64,000 bases of DNA from Rhineura floridana (Eukaryota; Chordata; Lepidosauria; Squamata; Rhineuridae). Position numbers and translations under genes: made by a program. The notes under the pieces are model-generated. The model ran no database searches and was not told where the DNA came from. It saw only the letters and a list, made by a program, of their open reading frames with translations. Every line of letters begins with the position of its first letter. Position 1 is the first letter of the stretch. Below are positions 11,036-21,625 of this stretch, piece by piece. The stretch covers positions 74,251,120-74,315,119 of the forward strand of contig NC_084482.1 of assembly GCF_030035675.1 (NCBI RefSeq). Reading direction: 5' to 3'.

Positions 11036-11577
11036 ACCCATGTTAAACCCAAGCCAGGACCCATATCTTGGGTAAGCCAGTTGGCTTTGGACCACTGGAT
11101 ACAAAGTCATTTTATTCCACAGTGTCAAGAATAGCTAAGTTTGAGCTAAGTTTGGTCAAGCTAAAATGGTTCAGCGCTTACCAGATTCAGCCTGACGAAC
11201 GTGTTATTGACAATTTGTAATCTTTTGAATAACATCAACAATACCATCACTTTGAAGGAAGAATTTAAACAAGCATCCCTTGATGAAGGCTTTATGTGAT
11301 TAGCCGAAACGTGTTGGGCTTTTTATATAATTTTTATTCATAAAAACGGAATAAAATTGTGCCTGTTATCATATTGCTTTGTCATTCTGGGCACCTCCCT
11401 CCTACCACTTGTTATATTGAATGACATCCACTTTTTTTCTATCCATGTTAAACCCAAGCCAAGACCCATATCTTGGGCAAGTCAGTTGGCTTTGGACCAC
11501 TGGATACAAAGTCATTTTATTCCACAGTGTCAAGAATAGCTAAGTTTGAGCTAAGTTTGGTCAAGCTAAAATGGTTC
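11036..11577 (+). repeat. Direct duplication of a 136-bp block
   Basis: A block starting 'catgttaaacccaagcc' occurs at about 11036-11172 and 11443-11577 with only about three differences. It includes 'ggaccactggatacaaagtc' and 'gagctaagtttggtcaagct'. Each block lies about 165 bp after a hammerhead-like motif, but the sequence between motif and block is far more diverged than the block itself. Confidence 0.85.
11277..11319 (+). ncRNA. Hammerhead-ribozyme-like motif 2
   Basis: This second copy has TTGATGA (the first core base is T, not C), stem II GGC/GCC, then GAAA, stem III A-T and C-G, GTT, and a 3-bp stem I CCC/GGG. It lies about 400 bp after motif 1 in the same orientation. The changed core C makes cleavage unlikely. 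It supports a tandem arrangement of Penelope terminal regions. Confidence 0.55.
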
Positions 11578-11601
11578 AACCAGAAGGAATTCTGGGAGCT
11601 T

Positions 11602-12488
11602 TGTTGATCCCTGGGATACTCTCTGCTGGAGAAGTCCAAGTGCTTTAGTGCCAGACAGGCAATTTTCTAATGTCAAGAAGATGCAGCTGAACCTTACCTG
11701 TTACCTCTTATCTGCTTCCTGAGATCAAAGTCAGGAAGAGTGGGTATTGCAGATCAGGACTGCTGGGTGGGACTGTCTAGCCCTCCTTATCTTCAAAGAA
11801 GGTGATCATGGATCTAATTGGTCCCCTCCCTGTTGCCAGCTAAACCCATAAAAATGAAGGGTGATCCTTCCGTTATTTGTTCCCTTATTCCATCTACCTT
11901 GACTGGCCTGAAGATGCTGATACGCTATTGGGAACCAGGCGTTCAACTTGAAGTGAGTATAGCTAGGTTAGATCAGGTTTGTTATGTTCTTTTGTCTGCT
12001 TGAATCTCTCACAATTGTTCCGCAAATGTATCTCTGGTTTAGCCCAGTTGAGGGCATTCACCTTTAAAGGAAAGATGTGCTGCTTTCCTTTTGTATGTAC
12101 CTTTCTTTTCTTTTAAATAAACTACCCTTTTATAAATGGTGTGTATTGCTTGGAGCTTATGGCTCCAAATTCAGTCCTTGATCACTGGTCGCTACTGACT
12201 ACCATTGGTTAATGTTGGTTAATACTCTAGAGCAGAGAGTTTAACAATAGGTCTGCTCTAGGATCTCAGTTAGTGCTCTGAGTTCCCCTTACTCAGAGTG
12301 GGAGCTAGTAAAGGGGTGGTGGCAATGTACCCCTTTCAGGGTTGGTATTGGGTGTAACCTGGCCCTGGGAAGTAGAGAGTTTGCCTGGGAAGCAGTGGCC
12401 CAAGGAAATTCGGACTGTTCTCGGAAGCAAAGAACCCCCCTGGAGTGCTGAGGTCAAAGGGCCCCAGGGGGGCAATCTTTGATACACA
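11602..12488 (+). mobile_element. Probable solo LTR fossil
   Basis: The layout resembles the solo LTR at 26064-27048: an AATAAA-type poly(A) signal near 12115, then 'tggtgtgtattgcttgg', a segment resembling 'gatcactg-ctactgactacc', an 'actcagagtgg' block and a G-rich 'ggggtggtggca' region. It starts TGTTGATCC and ends GATACACA, but I could not find a clean target duplication, so the boundaries are approximate. No internal coding region is present. Confidence 0.5.
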
Positions 12489-12882
12489 GTTGGAGGAAAA
12501 CTATGTTAGCATAGCAATGGAGCTGCAGTATTTATTTTTCCTCACAATGGAGATAAAGGAAGATATTGTGTTTATTCTTTAAAGAAAGAGGTACTGGCAG
12601 GGAAAAAGGTGGGCAGGGGGAAGAAAGAGTCCCACTTTCCTGTCCAGTGCAAACCCAGCAGGGCTTTGGAAGTGGTGGTCCTTCCACCACGGTCTCTCCT
12701 CCTCCAACCTTTTCTACTGTTTTCCAATCCACATGTGCAACATAAACAGGAAAATTGCAGACCTTGCAATGGTATGTAAACTAACTACAGATTAAGCCAG
12801 AACATCTCAGCTGTCTCTATATAGGTTGCTATTTAACATATTTATGTGTATTTTTTTAAATCTTCTTTGGGATTCCAATAGG

Positions 12883-12927
12883 CATCTAGTTGGTCACTGG
12901 GAGAACAGGATGCTGGGCTATATGTGA
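12883..12927 (+). repeat. CR1 3'-end scrap
   Basis: 'gcatctagttggtcactggg' followed by 'agaacaggatgctgggct' matches the conserved CR1 3' UTR seen intact at 8560-8620. Confidence 0.8.
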
Positions 12928-12982
12928 TTTTGTGAACTGCAAAAATGTACGTAATTTTAAAAATGTTTACCATTTTTTCCAG

Positions 12983-13190
12983 GTACAAAGTGGTAGGGAT
13001 AACTTTCAACACTGAAAATCACTTTGTTTCTTTCCACGATCTGGGAAATGCAAATGATTGGAACTTGTACAATAGAATTAGGGAGCTTCAAAACACAGGA
13101 TGTGGCAATGTTTGTGCAACAGATGAGTTGCTCCAAGACTTCACAAAGAGAAACAGTAGTCCGAGTCTTATTGTAGCCATGAGGCTATAA
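12983..13190 (+). CDS. Candidate terminal exon of a VWA-like protein
   Basis: A good acceptor ('accattttttccag') precedes an open frame of 68 codons that begins after a phase-2 junction and ends TAA. The peptide runs YKVVGITFNTENHFVSFHDL, then a helix-like NRIRELQNTGCGN, ATDELLQDF and ends SLIVAMRL. The order 'VVGITF ... FxDL ... IRELQNTG-GN..AT..LL' resembles the middle of a von Willebrand factor A domain, but the MIDAS DxSxS motif would be in an earlier exon that I did not find. An AATAAA at 13547-13552 could end the transcript. The exon lies in the interior of the foldback-like element. It could be a host gene exon, a captured fragment or a fossil. Confidence 0.35.
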
Positions 13191-13546
13191 AGGACCAAAT
13201 AATAACTATCAGAAGATGATGTGCAATATGCAATGTGCAATTTAGAAGGTGCTGTTCTAAATCTTCTACTATTAAAGAGATGATTGAAAGCCAGGAGATT
13301 TTTTCGAATGGGTGAAATTGTTTAATTCCAGCCCATGTGAAATGGTTTTGATTCTGTTAATTGCAAAAATGTTCTAATATTTTTCTAAGATAAATGTGTT
13401 TTACTTTTTTACCAGTTCCAATAATGACTTCCTTATTTCTTTTTTAAAAAATTAAGTTTGCACTTGTTTATATGTTCATCTGTATACATGGTTGTTACCT
13501 GTTGGAGAAATATAATATATATATGTAATAAGTTATTTAGAGATAT

Positions 13547-13552
13547 AATAAA
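13547..13552 (+). terminator. Possible poly(A) signal for the VWA-like exon
   Basis: A canonical AATAAA lies about 360 bp after the stop of the candidate exon, in AT-rich sequence. Its use is inferred from position only. Confidence 0.3.
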
Positions 13553-13964
13553 TCAAATGTACAAACATTCTTCTCAAAGTATCGCTGTATGTTATCTGTT
13601 GCCATGGCAGAAGGAAACTTGGACAGATCACCAGACAATTATGACGCAAGAAGCATAAAGATGTAATTTCATAGATGAGACTCTAAACTAAACAGGTGTG
13701 TGTGTTTGGAAGGACTATGTGTGCTGCTGCAGCTGTTGCCACTTACCTACTCTGCCTTCATTTTTTGTGTTCTGCTCCAGGTATATGAAGGGGAAGAGCT
13801 GCCTGAGGCAGTGCCTCGGCGCTGCACCTTTAGCATCGCACTTGGCAACGTCTTGGGATTGTCTTGGAGAAAAGACAATGGAAGAAATGTTTATAGTGCT
13901 GTTGGTTGTAGAAGATGGGGTTAGGTGGGGAGAAGCACAATGGGACATTGGAGAATATTCTTAG

Positions 13965-14325
13965 AGATTTTTATAATTGTTATGTTCAGTTTGTTTTATT
14001 TATTCTGTTACATTATGTACATTGTTCTCTACGACCTGGGAGACCAGGGTTAGAATCCCCACATAGCCATGAAGGTCACTGGGTGACCTTGGGCCAGTCA
14101 CTGCCTCTCAGCCTCATGAAAACCCTATTCATAGGGTCACCATAAGTTGGAATCAACTTGAAGGCAGTACATTTACCTTAAAATGTAATGTATTCTTCCT
14201 TTTAATTGTACCAAATATGAATTGTATATTTATATATTGTATATTGATTTTTATGTTGTAAACCACCCAGAGAGCTTCAGCTATGGGGCAGTACAGAAAT
14301 TTAATAAATAAATAAATTATGCATG
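13965..14325 (+). repeat. L2-type 3' end split by a BovB-tailed SINE
   Basis: The outer parts, ending in 'aaaccacccagagagcttca' and (AATA)n at 14250-14320, match the 3' UTR of squamate L2-type LINEs. The inner part, about 14020-14175, contains 'accagggttagaatcccc' (a tRNA B-box-like sequence) and ends 'ggtcaccataagttggaat', the BovB-derived tail of Sauria-type SINEs. The SINE therefore inserted into an older L2 tail. Confidence 0.75.
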
Positions 14326-14339
14326 GATGGCATCTAATA

Positions 14340-16245
14340 GAAGACAGTCTCCCTGATGTGTGGAACTATTATTTGTGGTGTCCCAAATCATATTTTGGGA
14401 TGGGCATCCCAGTTCCTTATAATTTTTCCTATATATTTTGACTATTCTTCTTATACATAAATTAATGTTCTTGGAGTTATTTAGATTTATTCCCTGCCCT
14501 TAACCAAAAGATTCCTGGGCGGATTACAAAAGTTTAAAAATGCATAATTAAATACAGTTAAAACAATCTAAAATCAGAAATGATAAATGAACTTGTCTGT
14601 GACATGACTGAACAAAAAGCTCTGACCTGGGTTGAAACCAATACCATCTTGTAGAAGACCCTTCCTGTATGCATATGTGTATGATTTCTAGTACTTCAAA
14701 AAAAGTTTTGGGGTGGGCAACACCAGTTCCTTTTTCCCTCTACCTTATTTAAATATTTTGATGTGCATAGTTGCTCAGATCTTCTGCCCACAAGAAACTC
14801 TGGGCCAATCAGGAAGCTGTGGCATCTCCCAGAGGACACCCTCCTCTTTCCTAGGGTGTATGATTTGTCCTGGCCCAGAGAAGATTTTGGGGTGGGAACC
14901 GCCAGTTACTTATTTTTTTCTGCGTGATTTTGTCCATTTTGGTTTTGTGTTGATGCCTTTATGCGTGTCCTGCGTCTAGCAGAAGCTCTGGGCCAGGCGG
15001 GACACACTGGCATCTTGTAGGACACCCTACCCTTTCCTGGGGTGTATGATTTGTCCTGGCCCAGAACAGATCTTGGGGTGGGCACCCCCAGTTAATTATT
15101 TTTTCTGCATGTTTTTGCCCATTTTGGTTTTCTGTAGATGCCATTATTTGTGCCCTGCACCCAGCAGAAGCTCCGGGATAGGTGGGACGCACTGGCATCT
15201 CGTAGAGGACACCCTCCCCTTTCCTGGGGTATATGATTTGTCCTGGCCCAGAGCAGATCTTAGGGTGCACACCCCCAGTTACTTATATTTGTGACATGTT
15301 TTTGTCCCTTTTGGTTTTCAATGGATGCGATTATTCGTGCCCTGCGCCCAGCAGAAGCTTTGGGCCAGGTGGAATGCAGTGGCGTCTCATAGAGGACACC
15401 CTCCCTTTTCCTCAGGTGTATGATTTGTCCTGGCCCAGAGCAGATTGTGGGGTGGGCACCCCCAGTTACTTACTGTTTTCTGCCTCTTTTTGTACATTTT
15501 GGTTTTGCATAGATGCCATTATTCATGCCCTGCGCCCAGCCGAAGCTCTGGGCCAGGTGGGACACACTGGTATGTTAGAGATGAAACCCTCCCCTTTTCT
15601 GGGGTCTATGATTTGTCCTGGCCCAGAGGTGATTGTGGGGTGGGCACCCCCAGTTACTTATTTTATCTTTTGTGTTATTTTCTATTTTGGTTTTGCATAG
15701 ATGCTTTCATCCAAGCCCTGCGCTTAGCAGAAGCTCTGGGCCAGGTGGGAAGCAGCGGCATCTCATAGAGGACATCCACCCTTTTCTTGGGTGTATGATT
15801 TTTCCTGGCCCAGGGCAGATTTTGGGGTGGGCATTTCCAGTTACTTATTTTTTCCTGTATGTTTTTGTCTGTTTTGGTTTTGCGTAGATGCTCTCATCCA
15901 TGCCCTGTGCCCAGCAGAAGCTCTGGACCATGTGGTAAGCAGTGGCATCTTGTAGAGGACACCCTCCCCTTTTCTGGGGTGTATGATTTATCCTGGCCCA
16001 GAGCAGATTTTGGAGTAGGTACCCCTAGTTACTTATTTTTTTCTGCCTTTTTTGTCCATTTTGGTTGTGCATAGATGCCCCTATGTGTGCCCGGCGCCCA
16101 ACAGAAGCTGTGGGCCAGGCGGGATGCACTGGCATCTCATAGAGGATACCCTCCCCTTTCCTCAGTTGTATGATTTGTCCTGGCCCAGAGCAGATTTTGG
16201 GGTGGGCACCCCCAGTTACTTATTTTTTTATGATTTTATGACATC
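14340..16245 (-). repeat. Satellite array of about 188-bp units, right arm
   Basis: Units ending 'cacccccagttacttatttt' recur near 14904, 15088, 15276, 15465, 15648, 15838, 16026 and 16215, all inverted relative to the left array. Two further degenerate units lie near 14395 and 14727. Outer units are more regular than inner ones. Confidence 0.95.
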
Positions 16246-16940
16246 ATTATGCATTTATGATAATATCTGAAGCCTGATGGTTTTGATTGCATAAATGTAT
16301 TGTTATTCTTGACAGGGAGAGTCCCCTGATCTCAGTGATATATCATACAGGGTACCCCAACATATATTTTGGGGTTCAGAGACATGTTAACTTTTGCTTG
16401 AGCTTGCTGTAGCTGTCAACTTTCCCCCTTTTTTAGTGTTTTGAACTTTCAAGCAAATAAGAAACTGGGGACTAGGAACCAACTTCAGTGTCATACTTGG
16501 GTGACTTTCCCTTAGTTGGTGGCAGGGCAGGGTCCGGAAGATGGTTAAGTGAGAGAGATTATGCTTGCTGGCTGGGGAGTTGCACTTTGTTTGACGTGCA
16601 AAGATCTGAGTAGTGGCCTCTGCCTCCCTCTCCACCTCCCTTACCAGTGGAGAGACCACCATTACTATCTTATGGAAAAAAGAATTATTCTACTACCTCT
16701 GTAAGTGCGTGTTTATTTTTAATGTTGTTTTAGGCTACTTAGATGTGCAGCAAGCCAAGGCCAGCAGCTTGTAGGCGTTTGTTAAAAAAAAGTAACAAAT
16801 GTAAGTGTAGTGATTACTTTTGAGAAAAAGTAATCAGTTACTTTCAGAGCAATTGTAGTTGTAACAGTAATTACTGCTTGTTGGGCCATGTAATTGTAAC
16901 TGTAGTTTATTACTTTTTAAAAGTAATCTTCCAATCTCCG
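14340..16940 (-). mobile_element. Right arm of the giant foldback-like element
   Basis: Read on the minus strand this repeats the left arm in order: terminal block with GTAATTAC-type motifs (16790-16940), unique sequence (16250-16790) and the 187-bp satellite array (14340-16245). The outer edge, read inward, starts 'attggaagattac', comparable to 'cctggaagtaat' at the left edge. The inner edge is degenerate and is interrupted near 14480-14700. No transposase or other gene is seen in the arm. Confidence 0.6.
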
Positions 16941-17114
16941 AATATAGCTTGCTTGTATGTGTATGTATGTGAGTGCAGCAGGAGCATGTGCAATAGGGAA
17001 GAAAAAAAGGAGCTGTGTGGGAAAGAGAGTGTGCCTCAAGCCCTCAAAATAAGTGCTGCATGCATGGGAGGGTGTGCAATGTAAAGTTCTGACTGAAGTG
17101 CACTTCAACTTGTT

Positions 17115-17212
17115 TTATCTCTTATGTACACCGCCCAGAGAGCCTTTTTGGCTTAGGGCGGTATATAAATTAAATAAAATAAATAAATAAAATAAATAAT
17201 AAATAAATAAAT
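17115..17212 (+). repeat. L2-type 3' tail
   Basis: 'tacaccgcccagagagcc', then 'gggcggtatataaatt' and an (AATA)n run are the standard 3' end of squamate L2-type elements. Confidence 0.85.
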
Positions 17213-17288
17213 GTGGGGAAAAACAAAAACTGTGTGAGAGATGGAATAGTCACATGTGTCTGTGACACAGAAAATTATGTTCTGTGTG

Positions 17289-17751
17289 CAGGGCTGGCTC
17301 CAGGAATGCCGGGGCCCTTGGGCATCAGCTTGCCCTGGGTCCCGGCCTGCGTGCATGCGTGCATGCGTGTGTGTGTGTGTGTGCGTACGTGCATGCACGT
17401 GGCCCCCACCTCCCTGTCTTCTGTCTTTTACCATTGCCCTTAACAAAGATGGCAGCCGCGGTTTCCCTAAGGGGATGATGCCTCCGCCACCATCTTTGTT
17501 GATGGCACACGTGCTTGCTACACGCGCGCATCTCTGCCATCAACTAAGATGGCAGCGGGGCTTCAGTACCTTAGGGAAACCGTGGCCGCCATCTTCGTTA
17601 TGGGCAACGGTAAAAGACAGCAGACAGGTAAGTGGGGAGACAGGGGCTGTGGATCACGGAAGGGGAGCAGAGGGGTAGCTGAGGGGCCCCCTGTAGCTCC
17701 AGGGGCCATCAGGCCAGTGCCCAACCTGGCCGCCCTTTAGAACCGGCCCTT
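17289..17751. mobile_element. Non-autonomous hAT-type transposon
   Basis: The element begins CAGGGCTGGCTCC and ends GAACCGGCCCTT, imperfect terminal inverted repeats of the CAGGGCCGG type. It is flanked by an exact 8-bp target duplication, TCTGTGTG, at 17281-17288 and 17752-17759. The core contains a second, larger inverted repeat (about 17405-17478 with 17564-17640) around 'gatggcagcc' sequences, and an alternating purine-pyrimidine tract near 17349-17400. There is no transposase, so it depended on another element. Confidence 0.92.
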
Positions 17752-17759
17752 TCTGTGTG

Positions 17760-18695
17760 TATTTATAAAGTGCACTCTTGTAACCCAGGCAGGCATTAAA
17801 ATCCAGTAAGCAATCTGGCAGCCTGCTACAGCAATTCTCTAAAGAGAATGTGCTTGTGGTGATTAAATGAAATTTTAATGCAAAAACCTGTAAATAAGTA
17901 CATTCAGTAAAAAATTTCAGTACAATAACAATTCCACTGGCTCTTTAGTGGCATATTTTATATTCAATATTTCATATTTGGGGAATTGTTCTTTCAAATG
18001 TCAGAAAGGAGACTAGCAAATTATACATAATTTTTCACAAATGAAAATTTAAAGCTTACAAAATAACATGAAAACATAATGTTTTTTATGCTTGATGTTT
18101 TTCACAAATATAGTACAAAGTCTCTATGCAAGAAGCTGATGCTTTTACAAATGTATTGTTCCAGGAGAAATATATACAGGCTTCATTTCCTTTGATGAAA
18201 GACCTATAAAGAAAGAATGATATGCTTTATTTTTGCTGGGAAAGAATGACCCTTTTCTACAAGTGTCAAGTAACAAAGTCACTTAGATTGCTTTCAACCT
18301 AGGGCCCTTTAGCATTGCTGAGGCACTGCCTTTGTGTAATGTTAGAAGAACTTGATACTGCTATTTTTTCTTGGGCAAACTCCCAGTATATATAACTAAT
18401 TTATTTTGTTTATTGGAGAATTGACAGCTGACCTTTCTAATTCCAGAAGGAAGCACTCAAGGTATCTTACATAAATAAAACCAATTAACAACAATAATGT
18501 GCCCCACCGCCTCAGTTAAAGCCCTCCCTCTTTTGCAAGGAAGAGGAACAGACTAATGAAGGACAATTTAGGGAAGTCATAGCCATGGTGATGGAAGAGG
18601 AAGCAATTCATGAGGAGGAAGTTACTAATTAAAAAGGTATAGTAACTCAAAAGTCTCAGTAGTGCTTTGCCAGTCCACACTGGACAGGTCGGCAC
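17760..18695. other. No recognised feature
   Basis: AT-rich sequence between the hAT-type element and an antisense L2 tail. I see no coding exon or repeat I can name. Confidence 0.4.
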
Positions 18696-18699
18696 TGCT

Positions 18700-19010
18700 A
18701 TTGTATTTTATTTATTTATTAAATTTATATCCTGCCCTTCCTCCTGAAGGAGCCAGGGCAGCAAACAAAACAATTTCTAAAAACATATTTAAAAGCACCT
18801 TAAAAACAACACATTTTTTAAAAAAAATCTTAAAAACAAAACATTTTTAAAACATCTTTAAAAAACTTTAAAATTATCTTAATTATTCCAATACATTTAA
18901 AAAATTGGTTTCAATTCCAATACATCTTAAAACAATTCCAGCACAGATGCACACTGGGAAAGAGCTCAGCTTAAAAGGATTGTTGGAAGATGAAGGTCTT
19001 CAGTAGGTAC
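18700..19010 (-). repeat. L2-type 3' region, antisense
   Basis: 'ttatttatttattaaatttat' followed by 'cctgcccttcctcctgaagg' is the reverse complement of an L2-type tail. 'cttaaaaggattgttggaag' and 'cttcagtaggtac' then mirror the end of ORF2 and early 3' UTR. A second copy of the same region lies at 39984-40855. Confidence 0.8.
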
Positions 19011-19345
19011 ATAAAATATTTGCTGGCTAATGATCAAATTCCTGTTTATGTATATGAATTATGTGATAAAACTTAAGGAAGTGATGCCAAGAATTACTTC
19101 CCTTGATTGGTGAATCCCCTTCCTACCTGACCAGTGCCCGCACCCCACCCTTTGAATCTCCAGAGATAAAAATATTAAAATTCCCAATGTGTTTCTCTCC
19201 CTTGAATGCTTTTGATGAATCACTTGGGATGACCCTGCTGTTCTCCATGCTAGTTAGTATGATATGTGTTTACAAGCAAAGAACTAGGTGAGAAGGCTAG
19301 AAACAAACCAGAGAGGCCGGAGGAAGTTTATTGGCTTACCATTCA

Positions 19346-19385
19346 GCCTGATGAAGAGTATGGGAGAATTCAAAACTTTCTTCAC
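19346..19385 (+). ncRNA. Degenerate hammerhead-like motif
   Basis: CTGATGA is followed by an imperfect stem (GAGT with ATTC) and AAAAC in place of GAAAC, then 'aaaataaagg' downstream. It resembles the 3' ends of Penelope-like elements, but the core G of GAAA is lost and no coding sequence accompanies it. Treated as a possible decayed motif only. Confidence 0.25.
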
Positions 19386-19494
19386 TATTTTGTGATATTT
19401 TGATTGGTCAAAATAAAGGTATTGGTCTACTGTGGACTGTTTTTTTAAAAAGTTATCAAAAATGTCATAAGCTAACTATGCTTCAAGAGCTTCT

Positions 19495-19905
19495 TTGGGG
19501 ATAAGGATGGGGGAGAAATTCAATACAGTTCGCATTGAAAGGTAAATCTACCAAATTCACACTTCTCAAAACAACATGTGAACTGAAACACAGCCGTCCA
19601 TTGAAATTTGCACTTCTTTGAATGTTACAGTGTAATTCTCCAGAAAAGTACAAGAATTACTTTACTAGGGTAAAAGCATGCATAAAATTCATATATTAGT
19701 GAAAAACAAAAATGCATTCTATTAGGGAAAATTGTTTTGCAAACTGTGTATATTAAGAGAAATTTGCAGGAAAATGTTGATGAATTTTCATGAGGACTTT
19801 TAAAAAATGACAAACTGATGTGGAAATGAGAACTGAATTTAAGATTGGAAAAATGAGAAACAGAGAGACCAAAATTGACAGTTTCACACATCCGTATTTG
19901 GGAAG
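19495..19905. repeat. Dispersed repeat, unclassified, shared with 1195-1545
   Basis: The same ordered blocks as 1195-1545: 'gaaatttgcacttctttg', 'taattctccagaaaa', 'gatgaattttcatga' and 'acaaactgatgtgg'. It is non-coding. Confidence 0.5.
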
Positions 19906-20502
19906 AAAACGGGACATTATTAGAAGGGACAGAGAACTGAGGCAGCAATCCTAAACACCATTATTAGGGAGTAAGCTTCACTGAAGACATTGGCACTTAC
20001 TTCCAAGTAAACATGGATAGATTTGTGCTTAAATTCCTACTGAAATGTCAGGAGGTGGAAACAGCTATCTGCTATGACAATTTACTTAAAAAAAAAAGAT
20101 AATGCAGGAGTGAGGAACTGGCCACATTCTCGTCCCCCCAACCACAGGCCAGGAGACCACCCACTGTGTTTCCATACAAGTCACTATTCTGAGCTTGCTC
20201 TGCTGCATCACAGGTGATTAAATGATCAGACTGCAGCCTATGCAGAAAGAAATGATACCATGATTCACCCCCAGTGGGACTGGCTGGTAGAAGGCAAGAT
20301 CAGTAAATAATGTGGAAACACAATAGGCAGCCTTCTCATTGGGTGGGTACCTCAGGATAGCAGGAGTCTGTTTTAATAGTTTATTTCTTGTGGCACATTA
20401 ACAGGCCCTGCCATGCTGTACAGTTTGGGAATTCCTGGACTAGCATGCACAGGCATGGTGGCATTTGATCATTCACTCTTCCAGGTCCTCTGCTGAACTT
20501 AC

Positions 20503-20636
20503 ATTCCATAAGGCCAGCACAAAAGCAGCTGTTGCTATGACCAGGGATGCACACACCAAGAGGAAGAGGACAACAATAGATGTTCTCAGAGAGCAACACT
20601 CTGTGTGGTCAGTAATTGCAGTGGGCGAGGGCGCAC
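20503..20636 (-). CDS. Membrane-anchor exon of an MCEMP1-like gene
   Basis: On the minus strand, acceptor 'ggttatttacag' and a strong donor, AAT|GTAAGT, bound 134 nt. The exon completes a split Gly codon and then reads 44 codons ending LALWN. Residues include a cytosolic-side TECCSLRTS and a hydrophobic helix IVVLFLLVCASLVIATAAFV of about 20 residues, a single membrane span. The basic Arg just before the span fits type II topology. It joins in phase to the exon at 23413-23523. MCEMP1 in mammals is a small myeloid type II protein next to TRAPPC5, with a DYEN motif before its span, and is my best guess. FCER2 or another lectin-like receptor is the alternative. Later exons were not found. Confidence 0.6.
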
Positions 20637-21625
20637 CTGTAAATAACCAAGAAGAGCAAAGGAAGTGATTGCTTTAGCACTGGATAATAATAGCTGGTAT
20701 GAAAGAGTAAGGCATATGTGACCTATACATACATAAAAAACAGGATGCATGTGTACAAAGAGGGCATGTTTAAGTGTAGCTCCACTTCCCTCACCACACC
20801 TGCTGTGGGTGGGGGACACTGTGAGATCTGAAGTTCAAAGATGAGGAAGGATAGCTGAGGATGATATATGGGGCCAAACCTAGTGCATATTGGTACCTTA
20901 GCCCATCAGCTTTCACATCTTCTAGCCCCAGTACTTCTGGAAGGACAAAAGGCTTAATGAGTACAGCAGAAAGATATTAATGAGTAGAGCAGAAAGATAT
21001 CTGTAGCAGCCAGCGTTTGATTGATGATGGAGAATGGGAGCTTCATTTTTGGTTCCATTCTTGCTGTTGGAGAAGAATGGGTCTAGTAGGTAGATCTGAG
21101 TGGGTAGGGGTGCACAGAGTAAGATCTTCAGTTCTAGGTTGAAGTTGGGAAATGCAGTACAGAGATGAGGTATCTAAGCATGCTTGAAAGTCATGAGTTC
21201 ATGTCACAACTCTGTCCCAGAGTCTGATCCAGCTGGGAAGAAGTAAAATGCAGTAATATGCAGCACGTGTGAGATAATATTTTAAAAGAACTCCGTTTTG
21301 ACTCAAACCATGTTTTGTCATAGCATTTAAACATGCTGCTTTTTTAGCCTAAAGGCTGAAACTCTACATCATGTTCCATTGTGCTTTCATGTCACCAGAT
21401 ATCCTCTTAGTTTAAGGGAGGTGTGTTACTAAAGGATACATCCATCCTACCCTTGTCCTCAAAGCTGACCTATCAGCATCACCAAGTCATTTACTCCCAT
21501 GAAACACAACATCTTATTTGTTAAAGATCCTGAGAAAGATGTCAACATGGTGTGGTCATTCAGTTCATGAACTACACAGCCTAATTCTCTGGTAAGATAA
21601 TTATACTTTTATCTGTAATGAATTA

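Larger units (their letters stand above)
9870..11330 (+). mobile_element. Penelope-like element, 3' end
   Basis: An open frame (9886-10224) encodes the C-terminal GIY-YIG endonuclease region typical of Penelope-like retroelements: LGQTSRKIKVHIGEHLSNIK, LVSHC, a tryptophan-rich KEIGWILRLKT and the diagnostic ending PNGLNDD. The GIY-YIG domain nicks DNA to prime reverse transcription. The RT portion upstream is absent, so the copy is 5'-truncated. Downstream lie a tandem duplication (10378-10693) and two hammerhead-ribozyme-like motifs (10876 and 11277), a known hallmark of this class. The exact 3' boundary is unclear because of a local duplication. Confidence 0.8.
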
